From Lineus longissimus (lineage: Eukaryota; Nemertea; Pilidiophora; Heteronemertea; Lineidae), in NCBI RefSeq assembly GCF_910592395.1, contig NC_088320.1, positions 11,406,501 to 11,470,500 on the forward strand: a DNA stretch of 64,000 nucleotides, written 5' to 3'. Positions 43,286 to 55,502 of this stretch are shown piece after piece. Made by a program: the position numbers and the translations under genes. Positions within the stretch are counted from its first letter, which is position 1, and every line of letters starts with the position of its first letter. The notes under the pieces were generated by a model. That model did no database searches and was not told the DNA's origin. It saw only the letters and a program-made list of their open reading frames with translations.

Positions 43286-44016
43286 CGCAGAGCGGTTTTA
43301 AGTCCGTATAGCTACATTGTATTTGTGGAATTGTGGAACGGCCCTACCATAATCAAACGATATATACGGTAGTCGGGTAGTCACGGTGACACAATGACTA
43401 TGTGACGTCAGTCATCACGTTAGACATTTAAATGCTTCAAATCCCGTTCCCCTTGTAGAGGGAGGGGCATTGTCGGCCTAAAGATACATTTGTAACAAAG
43501 GCGTGAAAACGCAATATATAATGGGCAAAACAAACCGCGTATTGATGACATAATGAAAATGTTTCTTAAACTAGTATCCCAGGATTATGATGGCCTGGTC
43601 CGGATTCTTTAGATAATCTCTACCTTGGCGTTTGCTCGGCTTACGATTTTACAGCTTAATATTCTTACCACGGGATGAGTCCGGGCCTGTTGTATTCAGA
43701 CAGATTATTGCATATGGTTCTATAGAGGCCATGGCCGTCAACAGCTCAGCGCATAGTAGAATCCTTTGTTTCCGGACATTTCATCCTAGGACATTTTAAA
43801 CTTCTACACCGGCCCAGTCCCTGTTTGTGGCCAACAATGTGGTTTCCCGCTAAACAATGCCGACATGCGACATTCCGTTGGGCACCAATTGTAAAATTGA
43901 ATTCGCATAAGAGATTAGTACGAAATCCAGGGGCTTCTATACAAGACACTTCTGTCTTTAGCTATACATCCCTGCGGTATATCTGTGAGTATTACTTGAT
44001 ATTACCCACCATGCAG
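43286..44016. other. Anonymous sequence upstream of the first exon of the copy B gene
   Basis: Includes a copy of the short dispersed segment at about 43735-43815 (ATTTCATCCTAGGACATTTT). It could contain the promoter and untranslated leader of the gene that follows. Confidence 0.4.
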
Positions 44017-46848
44017 ATAATGTTTCGTCAGAACGTGTCCAAAGATCACTCTGTAACTTTACATGTGTCACAAGAAGATTCGGTGCCTGCAGAAGCCGGA
44101 AGCCAGGAACTATTCGATGAAGAAGTTGCTGTTCGGTCGCTTTCTCCCCCGCCAAGCAGACATCGAAATGTAGTGGTGCCCAGCACAAGTTCAAGAGCAG
44201 GTGGACGTTCTGGGCAGTTGGCCGAAATCCGTAAGTCTATAAAATAAAATATCATAATGTTCATAGCTGGGTCCTCCAATCTCTATTATTGACAATACGC
44301 TGTAGTCACCTGAAACGGCGGGTTTATTTATTTCGGGAACATTTACCTAGGCTAAGACTAAGAGACTCCTCGCAACCCTAATTTATGTAGGGCGACAGAG
44401 ACTAAATCAATAGTGTGCGACATCCGGGATACTGGTGACGACATGTAATCGTTCCCGCGCTCTCCATGGTATATAATCGCAGAATGCTATTTGAATTGCT
44501 CGGTCTCGCGTTCGCAGGGTTTTGCGCCTTCGGCGCTCGCATTTTGCGAAACGGGCGACCCCTCCCCCCCATCCCTGCTGCGACATCCCGCTCCGCCCCT
44601 GATAATCGACTCTTCTTTTATCATTTTCTTCTCACACTTCAGATATACTTATATATGTGTAGTGAGGTCCTCGAACATGTTTATTAAACGTGACCAACAT
44701 ATAAAGCAATTAAACCAATTTTCTATACATTTAATACATGCTGTCTCTGCTTCACTTCAGTCAAAGAGTTGGCGTACTTAAGAAAGGCTTCTGACCACCA
44801 GAAGGCGGCCAATAACAAAATGGCTAATCAGATGGATGCCATGACAAGATAAATCGCATCTCTGAAGAAGATGTTATCAAAATCATTCAAAGTAACCGAG
44901 TCAGTTATAATGGTGAGGTTCAATAACTATTGAAGAAGAATTCTTAATCTGAATACATTGTAATTTTATCTCATGTTCTGAGAAACTAGGGACATTATGA
45001 ATATCAGGGTCATTAGCGCAGACGGTAATGAGATCTATGTAGCTGGTGAAGAAGTAAAAAAAGTCCCCTGGAAAAAGTGTCCGGGTCTATTGTAGCTCAG
45101 GGACTGAAGCGCATAATAGAAACCTTTGTTCATCGAACATTCTATCCAAATTATAGGACATTTTCAACTTCTATACCGGAAAACGACAGGGGTGATAATG
45201 GACTTTGACTAACAGGTATGGACATATTCTCTATACATATCATTGTGGCAGTTTGTGCAACTTCAACTAAGGCCTTTATGAATGGTTACGTTTATTTTCT
45301 TACATTTACATGTATATTTGCAGGAACCATATGACCGTTGGCTAAAAAAAGTCATTTTCCTTGACGTATGCATGCCAGACAACTGCCAATTGCTAGCAGT
45401 AAGTCAAGTTTTGAATTACAGTAGTTAGTAACCATAAACTGATGATCCCACGCCATGCAAACATTTCAAATCATGCTAGGTGGTCAGTGGTAGGCCTCAT
45501 AATCAAGGACAACAATCACAACCAATCAGAATAAAAACTCGTTTAACCCTCTTTGTAAAACATGGCAATGATAAGGCCATGATGATCTTTCTGTTACCAC
45601 TACGGCCACGGTGTCCGAAGGCCTGATCCAAGCCTATCTATTGACTGAAGTCATTCTAAATACTAGTTGACGGAACATGTGTACTGAATGGTCACTAGTG
45701 TTTTAAATATGATTCACCTTTCACCATGTCCTTTCTCTTTCAAGGATAAAATAACATCGCTGCTGAATACGCACGGCTTAGATTCTACAGATCTGCACAT
45801 TATCCAGGCGTGCTACAGTCACAAGAAACATAGGTTTACTCAGTACAGGAGTGACCTGAAGAGAAAGGTAATTCCTCTAATTTGTATGCATCTGCCTGGG
45901 TCCATCCAGAATACAGTTACCTTGTCTTTCGGCCAAGCTATAGCAATCGAAATCAATAAACGAAATTCACACAGTATGGAACATACACATGATTAACATT
46001 GAGTGTTCACCCCAGGGTGTTCACTAAACGATCTTAAGTTATTAATTAACGGCCCCAAAACTTATGAGAATCAATTATTTGAGTCCCAGGGTAACTTACA
46101 TATAGGTCGCTATTAGCCTATTAGCAGCAGTTTATTAAGTGCTTAAGTCGCTTGACCAGTCTTATGTAACCTGGTACAATCACATGCACATCAACATCAA
46201 CATTTCCACTCAACTGACAATATACTTCTCATCGTGATTATGTTGAATAGGATTGTCTGATGAGTGCTGTCTGCGTTGTTGGGCTGGAGTTTCGATATTA
46301 TTCACCCTGCCCATTAACATAAATCTAAACTTATCCGATATAAACATATCTGATCCAGATTGATCTGACCTGTTCTGCTTGATAGATTTACTGTAAGTGT
46401 ATATTTCTATTCAACCGCTAAATGGAAACCCCAAGGGCACATCCCATGGCCATGCCGGTCGGTACATGATACATGGTTCATCCAACAGTGTGATATGTGC
46501 TTGTCATGGACCTACCATAGAGTTACGATATATGTTTCATTACCTGTATTCAGTTAGCAGCGAACATGTATCTGCAGATTGCAAGTGCACCCCTCATGTA
46601 CATGGAGATGGCCAAAATTAGACTATTCATCACTACTTTATTTTGACCAGACAAACAGCCATACCCTGTGATATTGCATTCTTATTAATCGTTCGCCATT
46701 TGCATTGCAGCGCTCATTTGCCTACATCGTCAAGCTGTTCCGTCGAGATGAGGGCCCAGCAGAGCCAGAGGAGAAAGACTTTTGGCGTGGCTATACAAAT
46801 TACAGGTGCCTAGCTGTGGGTAGCCCCGACAGCTGGGCCAAGCTGTAG
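44017..46848 (+). pseudogene. Multi-exon gene of unknown function, copy B (with upstream exon)
   Basis: Exons are 44017-44230, 44761-44891, 45324-45398, 45745-45867 and 46711-46848. The first (HSVTLHVSQEDSVPAEAGSQ; VRSLSPPPSRHRNVVVPSTS; SGQLAEI) ends in phase 1 and joins exon 2 to read SGQLAEILKELAYLRKASDH, a strong sign that the join is right. Exon 2 encodes a coiled coil; the full MANQMDAMTR segment is here, but a TAA follows where copy A reads GAT. Exon 3 reads EPYDRWLKKVIFLDVCMPDN. Exon 5 ends early at TAG 46846-46848, where copy A continues 16 residues. Both copies are thus damaged, at different places. Family unknown; predicted coiled-coil protein, perhaps nuclear. Confidence 0.6.
46364..46495. 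other. Indel: about 130 bp present only in copy B
   Basis: Copy A reads GATTGATATGTGCTTGTC near 3328-3345, whereas copy B has about 130 extra bases before the same ATATGTGCTTGTC. Lacks obvious terminal repeats. It lies in an intron of the preceding gene. Confidence 0.65.
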
Positions 46849-46879
46849 GAGATAGACGATAAGCGGGTGGAGAAAGACA

Positions 46880-47220
46880 TTGATTATAACATGTAATTAT
46901 GGGGGTTAATTGAATGGAAGGGATTAATTGTAAATAATTGTAAAGCGGGTGGGGAATCCGTTGATTGTAACATGTTAATACGGGGGTTAATTGTATAGAA
47001 GGGATTAATTGCAAGTAATTGTGAAGTAAAATGATTGTAAATAAGGGGCAAATAAGATTTTAATTCAAATGTAAATAAAGTGATTGTAATTAAAGGGGTA
47101 AATTTAATTGTAATTGTTATTAACGTGTAAATGAAATGATTGTAAATAATATGAAAACATTATTGTAAAGTATGGTGTAAAGTGCACATTAAGTTTAATA
47201 TAATAAATATGGGTTAAAAA
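46880..47220. repeat. AT-rich minisatellite, copy B
   Basis: Tandem GATTGTAAATAA and GGGTTAATTG-type units equivalent to 3735-4045. Confidence 0.6.
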
Positions 47221-47271
47221 GATTTTATTTCTTGTTATTTCTGTACAACTCTCACAGCTAATTCTAGCCCG

Positions 47272-49685
47272 TTAAGCGTGTAGTTTTTAAAACGTTAACT
47301 ACCCCCTATTGTGTAATTAATTTGACAAAAAACGTCATTTTTGGACCTTTTTATTCCTGATTGGATAGCACTGTTGTTATTGCTCCTATACATGTTCTGT
47401 TGCATTTTGTATGTCAAATATATGTTCTTCCTTTGTTCTAAGTGTGAAATAATGAAATAAATAGTGACATTTATTTTTATATATTGTATTTTGAGTCCCT
47501 TTTTACACATTTTTGACGAATTTTTGAAAATTTGATGAATTGTTGAAAACTATAATTCAATTTTACAATTTGTCTCCTTTTTGGGACAGAAGAGTGTACA
47601 TACTACTTTGTTCTACATCTCTTTGTGCAATAAATTTTACTGGGGGGTGAGAGACATGATCCAGGGGGATGGGAGGAACTATATCAGTCCTGCACAACTC
47701 GGCACAACTTAGCGAGGTTAGGTAGATTTCAAAGCATGGAGTAATGCACAAAGCCTTGTCACACTTGTTACACATGTAACTTGTGTCTCTCCTGGTGCCT
47801 TTTGATAAGCAGACATGACATTTCCTTTGAGAGTACTCCTCCTTGGGTGTTGGGGGGATGCGGGTAAGGAAGTGACGCTCAGTGAGGCGCAACGGAGTGT
47901 CACTATGGGACGGACGCCCCACCCTCTTCTCTCTCTGTTGTACCTTGTACTTCCCAACTAACCTATCCACCAGTGACAGAATGAAGCTTAGTCTTGGACT
48001 GGTTCCTCCCATCTTCTTGAACAAGATATGGGCATTCAGTACAGCCATATCCAGGATATGACGGAACTGCTTGATATAATACTTTTTCAACCTTTTCCGG
48101 GAACTTGGGTAGGCAGAAAAGAAGGCGTCACTCAGGTCAACACCACCCATGGTATCATTGTAATCGTAGCACACTTGTGGTTTCATTACTGGTGGCTTAT
48201 TTGGATCTGCTCTTGCTACTTGCCTGGTTCTGGCATCATGGATGGTGCTGAGCATGTGGACGTCCTTCTTATCTCTCCACTTCAGAAGCATCAGATTCTC
48301 ACTATACGCAGCTTTGATCTCTCCCTTACGAAGTTTCTGCTTCAGAAAGTCTTTGGGTAGACCTTTGTGGTTAGGCCTGATGGTTCCAACAGCATCAGTG
48401 CTTCTTGCACAAAGTTCATCATAAAGACCAGGTGTGCTAAAAAAGTTGTCCATATTGATACAGTAACCTTTGTTGAAGAACTGCCGACCAAGTGTCAGGA
48501 TTACTTTTGAACCCATTGGTAGGTCCTCATCAAGCCCTGGATCATACATCGTACCCTCCCCTAAGTAAACAAAGAAGTCCAAGATGTAGGCTGAGCTGGA
48601 CTTGCATATCTCGAACGACTTTATCCCAAAGCGTGCACGTTTGGAAGGGATGTACTGTTCCCTCCCCAGTCTTCCCTTCCACAGCATAAGGGACTCGTCG
48701 ATAGCTACGTCCCTCTCTGGCTGATAAACTTCTGAGCATCTTCTCTTCAAGTGCTGGAGTATTGGCCACAATTTGTACAGCTTACAGGGAATGGTATCAT
48801 CGTCTCCTGCTTTGGTGTTGTCTGCGAAATGCAAAAACTTGTTCAAGAGGACGAACCGGTCATAGTCCATTACATCACGGAAGAAGGGTGTATCCAGGGA
48901 AGCCCTCTTCGAAAAATACTGCTGATACTCAGCCCTTCTTCTTCTCCAGGGGGTTGTATACAAGCCTAAGTAAACCCTCATCTCATCACCAGTAGTATCT
49001 TCCCATTGTTAAGCCCGAGAGCGACGTTTCAGTCCAGGTCCCTTGTCATTCATGAACTGCTGGACAAATAGATTGGTCTGAGTTACGATCAGATCAATCA
49101 ACTCATCATTGAAAAGAGTTAAAAAAACTCCAGAGGATCCTCTGGGTCGTCAATGTTCACCTTCAAGCCAGGATTGCTAGTGAAAGGGAACCTGTCCCTT
49201 GCTTGCCCATGTGGACTCCAATCTCGATCTGGCACACGTGGTCCTCTTGCACGTGGTCGACCACGTGGTCCTCTTGAACGAGCCACCACATGGCGGGGCG
49301 CGGGCCCATCACCAGCAGCCCCATCATTATCACTACTACTGGCATTAAGATCACCAGGATCAGCACCCTCAGGCTCAGATTCAGTGTCTCAGTCACTGGC
49401 GTTTATCAAATACGCCTCATTCCCGTCCGAATCAACGTAAGACAACAAATCATCATCCGACTCCAGAATACTGTTCAAAACCTCTTCTTCAGAGATCTTG
49501 CGCTTGCTGGACGATTCCATTATTGTCCACGTGCATAGTCAAACTCAAAGCTGAACACGAAGTTACTCAGAAACAGATTTTGTTAGTCAGAACGAGGTTG
49601 TGTCGTCTTGCAAATGTTCGTTATATTACGCCCTACACACAGTAAGTGGCAGTCCAGGACGTTATATAACGCCCTACGCACTTAA
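47272..49685 (-). mobile_element. piggyBac-type DNA transposon, copy B
   Basis: TTAA at 47272-47275 and 49682-49685 occupies the same site as in copy A, with the same CGGGCTAGA outer flanks. It is shorter because the 6479-7074 segment with the LINE tail is absent (junction GCAAATGTTC|GTTATATTACG near 49618). Encodes a broken transposase. Confidence 0.8.
47563..49520 (-). pseudogene. piggyBac transposase, broken, copy B
   Basis: The start codon is at 49520 (MESSSKRKISEEEVLNSILE). The longest intact stretch (48981-47563, 472 residues) holds all three catalytic Asp contexts (DESLMLWKGRLG, MDNFFSTPGLYDEL, DTMGGVDLSDAFF) and the Cys-rich end (CHVCLSKG, CNKCDKALC). Upstream lesions are a TGA after LINASD, small indels near 49113-49121 (altered A run) and a TAA where copy A encodes RAKQWED (about 49011). 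Copy B is intact where copy A is shifted near 5203, and the reverse holds for part of the N-terminus. Confidence 0.87.
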
Positions 49686-49740
49686 CGGGCTAGACTGATT
49701 AATCAAAATAAAATCAGTTGCGAAACGATGCCATTCACTA

Positions 49741-50453
49741 ATGCTTCGTTCACACTGGCCTTTAATACGTATCCCAAAGCGCATTGAAGCTTTAATACGC
49801 TTCAGGTGTTCACACTAGGAACCCGCTAATGCGCATTGAAACCGTATTAACAAATACGGTTCTTAATGCGTATTCCATTCCGCTTTAACTAATTCGAATT
49901 GGTTACATCGCTTTGTCACCGCAGTGTGAACAGCTTAATACGTATTAAACTGGAATCCCACGTTACGCATGCGCAGTTGAGGTTTGCCCACCTACTTCCG
50001 TTTTACGTCGTGGGGAAAACGTGTTGACATAAATGTCAGAGAAATTTGCGGATTATTTGATCTACGGCGCCGATTCTGAGCAGTTATTTGCATGAAAAAC
50101 ACGAACAAATATATAAAACGAGGGTACACATCGCGCAAATTCTCATTCTCATTCTCCATCATGTCCATGGGCGCATCCATCTTGGAAATAATTTGACCTT
50201 CACCTCTCGGGATCTTTCAGCTAGGCCTCCTTCGGGACATTCGGGATTTGTCGGAGGCCCTCGGAATTAGTTTAAATCGCATCCGATAGATGCCGTGGCG
50301 TTATTACGCATTGAGTGTGAACGCTCCAGAACCGGATCAGCAAGCGAATTTGAAGCGAATTAACGCAATGTGAACGAGTCATTTTTAAATCGCATTAACG
50401 AAACTGTATTCCGGAGTACGTATTCCGGAATACGGATCAGAACCGTGCTCAGT
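49741..50453. mobile_element. 0.7 kb MITE-like element, absent from copy A
   Basis: Copy A joins CCATTCACTA to AGTATGTCTTAGG without it. GTTCACACTGGCC at the left, CAATGTGAACGAGTC near the right, and internal GTTCACACTAGG, CAGTGTGAACAGC and GAGTGTGAACGCTCC are inverted or repeated forms of one word. TTAATACG / CGTATTAA words alternate throughout. The last 80 bp has a palindrome (ATTCCGGAGTACGTATTCCGG). No gene. Confidence 0.75.
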
Positions 50454-50599
50454 GTATGTCTTAGGTGGTAATGAAATACACAGGACAAGGAAAAAGTATA
50501 CTTATAAGGGATGTTTAAGTGATCACATTTCATCCAATCAGGAGGGAGCAAAAATGATACACTCTGACACTAGTGGAACTATGATGGAACTCACAGCAT

Positions 50600-50950
50600 A
50601 GAATCTACCACGGAAGTCCCATGAACGTTCCATCCATGGCCCATCAGTGGATAGCTGATGGGAGACCAGTAACTGTTGTTAAACGTTGTTTGCGATAATC
50701 ATGAACTATCCATCCATGGAGCCCATGGATGGAACGTTCATGGGCCATCAGCTATCCATGATAGTTGACGGGGATTAATCATGAACTTTCCGTCCATGTG
50801 CCATCCATGGATAGTTGATGGAGAGTCTCCATCAGTTATTCATGGATTGCCATCGTGGATGGAACGTCCATGGGCCATCAGTGCAGTGGATAGTTGGTTG
50901 AATCCGTTATAGAATCTATGATGGGCCATCATAGATTCTATGATGGAATA
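50600..50950. repeat. Palindromic GAACGTTC/CCATGG-rich repeat, copy B
   Basis: Counterpart of 7355-7695, with small internal deletions and one insertion relative to copy A. Confidence 0.65.
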
Positions 50951-51208
50951 TACGGGTAAACTTGGCCAATTTATTTTTATATTCCATAAGTTTGAATAAT
51001 GCCACTCTAACGTGTTTATGCTTTTGATACATCGTTTCTTGCCTATTTTGAGGGTCTCACTTTCAGTTAGCAAAATCGAGTGGGTATTATAGCAAAACCT
51101 TATATACTATCAGTAAGCAACCATTTTTCTGCAATTTATTATGAGAGATGAGTGTTAAGCCACCGAAGTTCTACTAGAAATGGAAGATTTTCCTCCAAAC
51201 AAAGCCAG

Positions 51209-51220
51209 TACATTGTATTC
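51209..51220. other. Empty target site of the Harbinger element
   Basis: TACATTGTATTC is continuous here. In copy A the same bases are split after ATT by the 4.2 kb element, with ATT repeated on the far side. Confidence 0.9.
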
Positions 51221-51353
51221 AACTCTTGTGTAGCAAGAAATGGGGATTCCCAAAACACCAGTGTGTCACTGGTAGAGATGAAACACCCTTCCCTGGGCCA
51301 ATGGTCACGATCGTTTTCTTTTTTCCCTGGTAGTGGAAACAACCTTCCGTGGG

Positions 51354-51370
51354 ATCCTAGCCTCAATTGT
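51354..51370. other. Empty target site of the CTAG-flanked element
   Basis: GATCCTAGCCTCAATTG is uninterrupted. In copy A the 12347-13407 element sits after CCTAG and CTAG is repeated on its right. Confidence 0.85.
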
Positions 51371-51574
51371 CTATCTCCCTGGTATGATAGTGGAAACAAC
51401 CTCCAGTGGCCCTGGCGTCTTTTTCTCTACCAGTATTACAAGTGGTAGAACACTCGAAGTACAACGCGTAATATTCACAACACTTTGTCAAAATATGAAG
51501 GAAAAAAAATTTTGAACCTAACTTACCACTCTGGAACGAATTCCGAGAGTTTTCCATTGCTTATTCACCTTTTA

Positions 51575-52678
51575 TTAAACTCTTTTGCTATAGATCTTCG
51601 CGACTAAAGGTATATGCTGGCCCCTATTCCCCCTTGGCCAGCTAACGAATTCACCAGCTTTGATTGGAAGGATAGCATATGACCTGTCATGTTTGGCGGT
51701 GAAGGACATCAGCCACCTCATTTGGCCACTCCCGCTACTAATTAATTTTTTCTTAGTTTTAACGTGATCATTGTCTACATGAACGATTTCGTACACACTT
51801 AGAAACTTTCCATGCAAATCCTGTCATTTATCAAATAGTTCGATGCTATTGTCAGATTTAACTATAAGGTATTTGTTTCCAAGTAGATAGGCTTCGTTAT
51901 ATTTATACATGAGCCATAAGTCATTGAAGACTTCCATCTTTGTTTTGTCATCAATGAGAGTTTTGCATCGGATTGTAAAAGGTCTGAAGGTAAACGAATA
52001 AATGCATTCTCTATCACACTGGATATTTTTGAGTTCAACACTCCTTTCGGACAACTCTGCCTTTCGAGGCTGTCCTGCTGAACCCAAGTTCTCTACATGT
52101 TTAAGCTTGAAGAAAAGTCCACAGTCTTGTATCTTGAACCAGTGTTGAAATGACAGTGAGACAGCGATGGGTCCGTTCGTCTTGCTGTTGCCATATGTTC
52201 GTTTCATCGCATAAGTTAGCTCTAAGAAAACATTTTCTCCGCATGTCGCCACTCTTAACCACCGAAAACGTTTACGCCCACTCACAAGACGCGTCTTAAA
52301 TTCATTATAAGGGATTTTTAGTTTCCGTATGTTACCTTCAAGTTCAAATATGGTGATTTTGACAGTCCTCCGTTCCGACACAAACCAGTGAGCTCCTGTA
52401 TTACTTATTCCTACAAAACTATTCCTATACTCACCAGATATGAAGACTAGCTTTTTTACAGTGAAATGCCTAGTCAGTATATAAGAAGACATTGTCTTGT
52501 TCAGGCGATAGACATACACATTTCGAGGCGTTGAGAAGATCGTATCGACAGGAGCGGCCATCGCGACTACCTGGAGTCCCTGGTGGTAATAAACTCTAGC
52601 ACTACGCGCTGGAAACTCTCCTTTAATTGTGATATCCTGCTTCAAGTGATATAAATGCTGAATCACAGAGAACAACAT
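51575..52678 (-). pseudogene. Unrecognised 367-residue protein, copy B (one nonsense codon)
   Basis: It is collinear with 13626-14729 and nearly identical. A single AGA to TGA change at 51821-51823 follows SIELFDK and splits the frame into 285- and 80-residue parts. All other positions remain in frame over about 1.1 kb, and many differences are substitutions without indels. That suggests the gene was under coding constraint until recently. If the copies are alleles, this would be a null allele. Confidence 0.65.
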
Positions 52679-52699
52679 CTTTAGTGAGAGCTGCAACCG

Positions 52700-54412
52700 A
52701 TATGTTTAGCCGAGTCGTTCGTTTGCTGCCCAAACATTATTTGCCGCCGGTGCCACTCGGATATTGACGCAAACCTCAATTTATCTTGGTATTACCTCAA
52801 CCATTAAAGACAGAGAAAAATCAGTGACCCATTGTTCGGAACAAACCCAACTCCCGAGCCATTGTGAAAATCTGTCATTGATTCTCCGGGGAGTCAGCTG
52901 AACATCCCAAATTCTGAGAGAGCATCCTCGGTAACCTATTTTTAAATGGTATTCTGTACGGTCTTCCGAAAGGTACTACCCCAGCGCATTCGAAATTGGG
53001 CTGTCAGGACAGTTTGACGCCGGCAGAAATTTGAGCACATAAAACCTGTGCTCAAAGAGTTCACCTGCTGCCGGTAGACCAGAGAACAATCCACAGCACA
53101 CACGCTCTTCAAACATTGTCCAACTTTCTGCTGTCGCGCAACGCTCTCCCCAACATGTGAAACTCTCTCCAAACAATTTCAGGACGACTTTGGTAGGGTA
53201 GCGGCTTTATCAGGTTTTGGAAAGGCGAAAAATAAATATTACTTTATTATTACTATCATCGAAGAAGGGCGAAATAGGGGAAAAGGGGGGGAAATGATTT
53301 TATGACTTTCCTGAGTCATTTCAATTATGTCTAGATGTGTTTCGAGGCCACTAAAGCCAAGTTGCTCTTGCAAGTGCTTATCCATAAATAACCTATTTTC
53401 GGACAAGGTTGTCTCATCTTTTTATTTTAGAGGGTGATATATTCTGATGTTCGTATCTCAGCCCATCATCAAGAGATCCCCATGTATCAGACATCATTTT
53501 AAAGAATAAGCCAGTACCAATAGCTCAATTTCAGGAGTTTCTCCCTACAGCCTCAATTTGGCAGAGTGTGTCACATATCTCAATATCATAGTGACACAGA
53601 GTCAAAATAAGGACCTTCGATCCGTTAATTTAACCATCATCCGCGTATGAGGCATAAATTTAGGCGGTAAGAACTGGTCTACTAAATGTCTTTCAATTTA
53701 AAAAAATGGTTGGTTCTGGGTCCTCAATATCTGAATTTTTAATGAAAAAAAATTGGAGTGGTGCCATCTAAACTACTTCAATGTGTCAAAAACAGAATTC
53801 AGCGTAAGAGGTTGCCACATGCACTTAACTCATTTTTGACCAAATTTTCGCTTCGGCGACTCATGGTTCTCACCACCTCAATTGCTGATGCTTTCGTGTT
53901 GTTCCTAAAGTAAGGTTCAATCGGGGTTGATCGACTTCCCAGGATTGTAGCTGACACGAGGTCGAGTTACAGTTTGTAACCGCCGCCGTATACGTACAGA
54001 CGCACACAGCCACGACGAGTAACAGCACAATTTGGCTTCGGATCTAATAGACTGCAAGCCATACATGCCATAATCACATTGAAACCTTAGACATTAGATA
54101 TTACGAGTATTTGCTATGGAAATGTGCTAACTCTATGTGTTAGTGTTAAAGCAATGTCATGCAAGCTAATTCGGAGTGAACACTAGAATAAAAAAAACTC
54201 TTAATTTTGAATTAACCTTTGGTTGTCCCAGAACTTTGCAAAGTGATCTAATCTCATGGTTAACAGCGGGCTTATTCTTGTTAATAGTGTTAACCCAGAG
54301 TTTACCGAAAGATTTAACGTGGTCATTGATAGGACAAAAACTAACAGTTAATATTTAAACTTTTTGCCCGGAGAAAGCTTTTTAATGTTGTCACAGATTC
54401 GATGTTGCGCCC
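52700..54412. other. Anonymous stretch shared with copy A
   Basis: Equivalent to about 14750-16560. Holds a shortened LINE tail relic near 52980-53080; otherwise nothing was recognised. Confidence 0.45.
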
Positions 54413-54416
54413 AGAT

Positions 54417-54736
54417 TGACGCTGCGACCAGTGATGACACAAACGACGGGTTACTGCACTTCACGTTTAATATAGGAACTTAAATAGAATAAACAGGGAA
54501 CATACTAAGTAACTGGTAGAAATTTAACAACTATGAACAAGTAAACACACCCAGCGGCAAGCATGCAATTAGCTTAACTACATTACTAATTAATTAATTA
54601 CCCGGATGGAGCTCCATACACCACACAGTACTTTGACCCGCCCATACATATACAATCCCAGACGGTCATACCGGACAACACCCTGTCCTCCCACATGTAC
54701 ATTACCACTGTACACTTTCACATGCCTATTACACAA
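54417..54736. mobile_element. 320-bp insertion with AGAT target duplication, absent from copy A
   Basis: AGAT at 54413-54416 and 54737-54740 flanks the insert. Copy A has a single CCAGATCTATAC. The insert begins TGACGCTGCGACC and ends TATTACACAA. A TG start with a short direct target duplication would suit a solo LTR of a small retrotransposon, but the 3' end is not a clean CA. Confidence 0.65.
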
Positions 54737-55189
54737 AGATCTATACAAAGCTGGCTATCTACAACCAAACTAATACAAACTGGCTTATCACACCAAACTA
54801 ATACAAACTGGCTTATCACACCAAACTAACTAAACTACCCAACTGAATACGTGTAACTACTTTGAAACTGGTTTCACTGAACCTAGCGATATCCACCAAG
54901 TGTACATTGTATATTACAAAAGGTTTGGCACACTTACCTTAAGCAAATTCACACCTCATTCCTTCTCCTCATTCTCACCAGACAGGAAGTGCTCAGAAAC
55001 CCACTGGGCAACTTCCTACAACACACCCATTCAAACCAAACATTAACCCCTTCACACCAACACTCATACTGACACACTGACAACCATAGTTAGAAATGAC
55101 GCGTTTTGTGACAAATGTTTAGAAGTAGAAAGTGCCCTCCTTGAAAAGGTTTCCGGCCCTGTTGTATCCTGACGAATTGTGTAATATGT

Positions 55190-55497
55190 TATGGTGGCCT
55201 CAACCTTCAACAGCTGAGAGAATAAAGCGTATAATCAAATCATTATTCCCCGAACATTCTATCCAAGGACATTTCAACTTTCTACACCCTATTCAAACAA
55301 ACGTATCCCACACAGCAACCAAATTATATGCACGGGTGAAGCCTAATTCTGTTAGAAGCTACATAGAGCAATGTTTTGAAGTCTCATCTAGCGAACTATG
55401 TTGTGAGTCAAAGCGCAGAACTAATGTAATTCCGAAAGTGGTAATTCTCTTGTCCTGGGAAATATCTTTTTTTGGAGTACAAAACGATTTCGTTTGA
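55190..55497 (+). other. Coding-like segment of unknown origin, copy B
   Basis: Counterpart of 18370-18650 (WPQPSTAERIKRIIKSLFPE), open to the stop at 55495-55497. Short and unclassified. Confidence 0.35.
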
Positions 55498-55502
55498 TTT
55501 CG

